41,125 nucleotides of DNA from an uncultured Saprospirales bacterium (GTDB lineage Bacteria > Bacteroidota > Bacteroidia > Chitinophagales > Saprospiraceae), in the NCBI GenBank assembly GCA_937864265.1, contig CALMIR010000084.1, positions 1 through 41,125 on the forward strand, written 5' to 3'. A program made the translations under genes and the position numbers. The notes beneath the pieces were generated by a model, which did no database searches, was not told where the DNA came from, and saw nothing but the letters and a program-made list of their open reading frames with translations. Shown one piece after another: positions 39,441 to 41,125 of this stretch. Each line of letters opens with the position of its first letter. The first letter of the stretch is position 1.

Positions 39441-40688
39441 ATGGCATTACCCATTCAGCACACAGTATTGGATCGCTTTTTACGTTATGTGGTCATTGAT
39501 ACCCAATCCGATCCGGAGTCTAAGACTTATCCTTCCACAGAGAAGCAGAAAAACCTCGGTCGCCTTTTGGTGCAGGAGCTATTGGACATAGGCATCAGCG
39601 ATGCACACCTGGACGAATACGGCTATGTCTATGCCACTATCCCATCCAATTCAGAAAAAGAAGTGCCAGTCATTTGCTATTGCTCCCACATGGATACTTC
39701 GCCTGATTGCAGCGGCAAGGATGTGCTGCCCATCGTGCACCGCAATTATGACGGTACTGACCTGCACTTGCCCGACGACCCGGCAACGATCATCCGGGTG
39801 AAAGAGCATCCCCACCTGCTGGATCAATTGGGCAATGACATCGTGACGGCCAGTGGTACGACCTTGCTGGGGGCTGATAACAAGGCGGGCTTGGCGGAAA
39901 TCATGGATGCTGCCCATTACCTGGTATCCCACCCGGAAGTCAAGCACGGCGCCATCCGCATCCTGTTTACCCCTGATGAGGAAATTGGGCGGGGTGTCGA
40001 TCGGGTGGACATGAGCAAGCTGGGTGCCCAGTACGGCTACACCGTCGATGGGGAGCAACTCGGTTCCATAGAGGACGAGACCTTTTCTGCCGATGCTGTG
40101 AGCATAGACATTCGTGGCGTGAGCATCCACCCCGGTTTTGCGAAAGGGAAAATGGAAAGCGCCCTGAAAATAGCTGCTGACATCGTGGCTGCTTTGCCCA
40201 AAAACGGCCTTTCGCCTGAAACCACCGAGGGCAAAGAAGGTTTCGTGCATCCAGTGACCCTGAGTGGCGCGGTGGAAACTGCCCGCATCCAGTTCATCAT
40301 CCGCGATTTTACCGATGAAAAATTGGAAGCGCATGAAAATAAGCTTCGCGCTATCGTAGCCGAGGTGCTGCAGAACTACCCCAATTCGCAAGCGGATTTC
40401 AAAGTGACCGAGCAATACCGGAACATGAAAAAGGTACTCGACCAGCACCCGCAGGTGGCCGACTACGCCGTAGAAGCGATGAAAAGGGCTGGCCTGACGC
40501 CGATTCGCAGCAGCATTCGCGGCGGTACAGATGGTTCGCGCCTCTCATTCATGGGCTTGCCCTGCCCCAATATTTTTGCCGGTGAACACGCTTTTCATTC
40601 GCGGGAGGAGTGGGTATCGGTGCAGGATATGGAAAAGGCCGTGGAAACCTTGATCCATCTGGCGGTGATCTGGGAGGAGGGGAGCTGA
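39441..40688 (+). CDS. pepT: Peptidase T (tripeptide aminopeptidase)
   Basis: The 415-aa M20B metallopeptidase removes N-terminal residues from tripeptides in the cytoplasm. Zinc-site motifs are visible: CYCSHMDTSPD (first His and catalytic Asp), LLGADNKAGLAE (bridging Asp), TPDEEIGRGVDRVD (catalytic Glu and zinc Glu), YTVDGEQLGSIEDETF, and the C-terminal NIFAGEHAFHSREEWVS with the last zinc His. The dimerisation domain lies between about residues 205 and 320. Length agrees with E. coli PepT (408 aa). It appears monocistronic, with a family A repeat 91 bp upstream. Confidence 0.96.
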   Translation: MALPIQHTVLDRFLRYVVIDTQSDPESKTYPSTEKQKNLGRLLVQELLDIGISDAHLDEYGYVYATIPSNSEKEVPVICYCSHMDTSPDCSGKDVLPIVHRNYDGTDLHLPDDPATIIRVKEHPHLLDQLGNDIVTASGTTLLGADNKAGLAEIMDAAHYLVSHPEVKHGAIRILFTPDEEIGRGVDRVDMSKLGAQYGYTVDGEQLGSIEDETFSADAVSIDIRGVSIHPGFAKGKMESALKIAADIVAALPKNGLSPETTEGKEGFVHPVTLSGAVETARIQFIIRDFTDEKLEAHENKLRAIVAEVLQNYPNSQADFKVTEQYRNMKKVLDQHPQVADYAVEAMKRAGLTPIRSSIRGGTDGSRLSFMGLPCPNIFAGEHAFHSREEWVSVQDMEKAVETLIHLAVIWEEGS

Positions 40689-41125
40689 TGGTTGATTAGC
40701 AGGTGCGGTACCTGGAACGCAAAGGGCTATTTTTTGCTTTTTGGGCTTGGTGTTTTAGTGGCAGTGTTGTATATTGGCTCTGTATTTTGCGCTGATCGGA
40801 ATAGCCGATTACAAACGGTTATAATCGTTTGTAAACGTTTGTAATCGGGTAGGCGTGGAGGGCTGGGAGCGTATGGTTGTCGTGGGGAATATCCTAGTTT
40901 ATTTAATTGACTTCCAATTTTTTGCGATAAAAAGGCGGCTTCTCCTATAGCGGATATAGACGCTCCCGGTATCCATCGGGAAGGTGGCTAAGTAAAAGGC
41001 GAAGTGCGTGAGTGCGCTTGTTACCTGCAACGTCAAAACCAAAAAGATGTTTAAACAAATTGAAGAATTTATTTGAGTGTGCTACAAATTAGTGGTATTT
41101 AGATATAAAATCGGGAGCATGATAA
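40689..41125. other. Intergenic right edge, no convincing gene
   Basis: No frame here has a credible start and family signature. A minus-strand frame of about 45 codons (roughly 40910-41045) stays open without an ATG and is not called. The stretch holds the palindrome at 40805-40848, small hairpins (CCCG...CGGG near 40974; GTGCG-TGAG-TGCGC near 41004) and, near the edge, AAAATCGGGA (41109-41118), the core seen in repeat families A and B. Confidence 0.55.
40805..40848. repeat. 13-bp inverted repeat with internal reiterations
   Basis: CCGATTACAAACG (40805-40817) is fully complementary to CGTTTGTAATCGG (40836-40848), and the 18-nt centre contains another partial copy (AATCGTTTGTAA). No T-run follows on the plus strand. 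It could be an operator with several half-sites or a short hairpin downstream of pepT. Confidence 0.65.

Noticed and set aside
39651-40448. 265-codon frame antisense to pepT
   Set aside because: Shadow of the strongly supported pepT gene with no recognisable features.
40910-41045. Open minus-strand frame at the right edge
   Set aside because: It has no ATG and no recognised motif; too short to support without the sequence beyond the window.
1-41125. tRNA, rRNA or CRISPR array
   Set aside because: Reading both strands I found no cloverleaf-like T-arm plus anticodon arrangement, no rRNA blocks and no regularly spaced repeats with unique spacers.

Overview
The window reads as a chromosomal segment from a member of the Bacteroidota, most likely the Saprospiria (Lewinella/Haliscomenobacter-like). 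The evidence is several proteins with type IX secretion (T9SS) C-terminal sorting domains, a GWxTD-domain protein, a DUF1800/DUF1501 pair, a GH3-C/beta-lactamase fusion, a few TAnnTTTG-type -7 promoter boxes and little use of strong Shine-Dalgarno sites. I saw no rRNA, tRNA, CRISPR array, complete IS or prophage.

Layout. (1) 470-5260, minus strand: beta-phosphoglucomutase, GH65 disaccharide phosphorylase, a lipoprotein, a GNAT acetyltransferase and a CatA-like acetyltransferase. The first two form a classic pair: phosphorolysis of a maltose-type disaccharide to beta-glucose-1-phosphate, then isomerisation to glucose-6-phosphate. (2) 5261-8862, plus: a long structured leader followed by DUF1800 and DUF1501 (Tat-like N-terminus plus T9SS C-terminus). 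(3) 8983-15248: an Rpn-type PD-(D/E)XK nuclease with in-frame 33-bp repeats, an SSS-family symporter, a serine hydrolase that has lost its GH3 catalytic barrel, and a GWxTD protein. (4) 15249-18128, minus: a five-PAS sigma-54 enhancer-binding protein. (5) 18241-22993: an envelope/osmotic-stress island with MscS, a holin-like protein, YtxH, AI-2E transporter, DUF1328, an lmo0937-type peptide and an outer-membrane barrel. The two ~50-aa membrane peptides are too short for usual ORF cut-offs. (6) 23205-27376, minus: ferritin-like (VioB-type) protein, LodA-like CTQ oxidase and LodB-like flavoprotein. (7) 27521-31441, minus: small membrane protein, RlmI and Lon. (8) 31726-32475: a secreted barrel-like protein. 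(9) 32790-36326, plus: a sulfide oxidation module (CstB-like persulfide dioxygenase/rhodanese, DUF1641, type II-like SQR). (10) 36478-39232: two related T9SS cargo proteins. (11) 39441-40688: peptidase T.

The least expected material lies between genes. Three families of short palindromic interspersed repeats each occur twice: 75-179/39245-39349; 4514-4606/32503-32619; 13529-13706/31587-31658. Two of the families share a TTCCCGATTT core. The leader of the DUF1800 gene has mutually exclusive stems ending in a T-run, like an attenuator. A CCGAACA motif precedes three stress genes. The best candidate for an under-described biochemical system is the ferritin-like/LodA/LodB cluster, in which lodA and lodB sit in one reading frame separated by a single TGA and one further codon.
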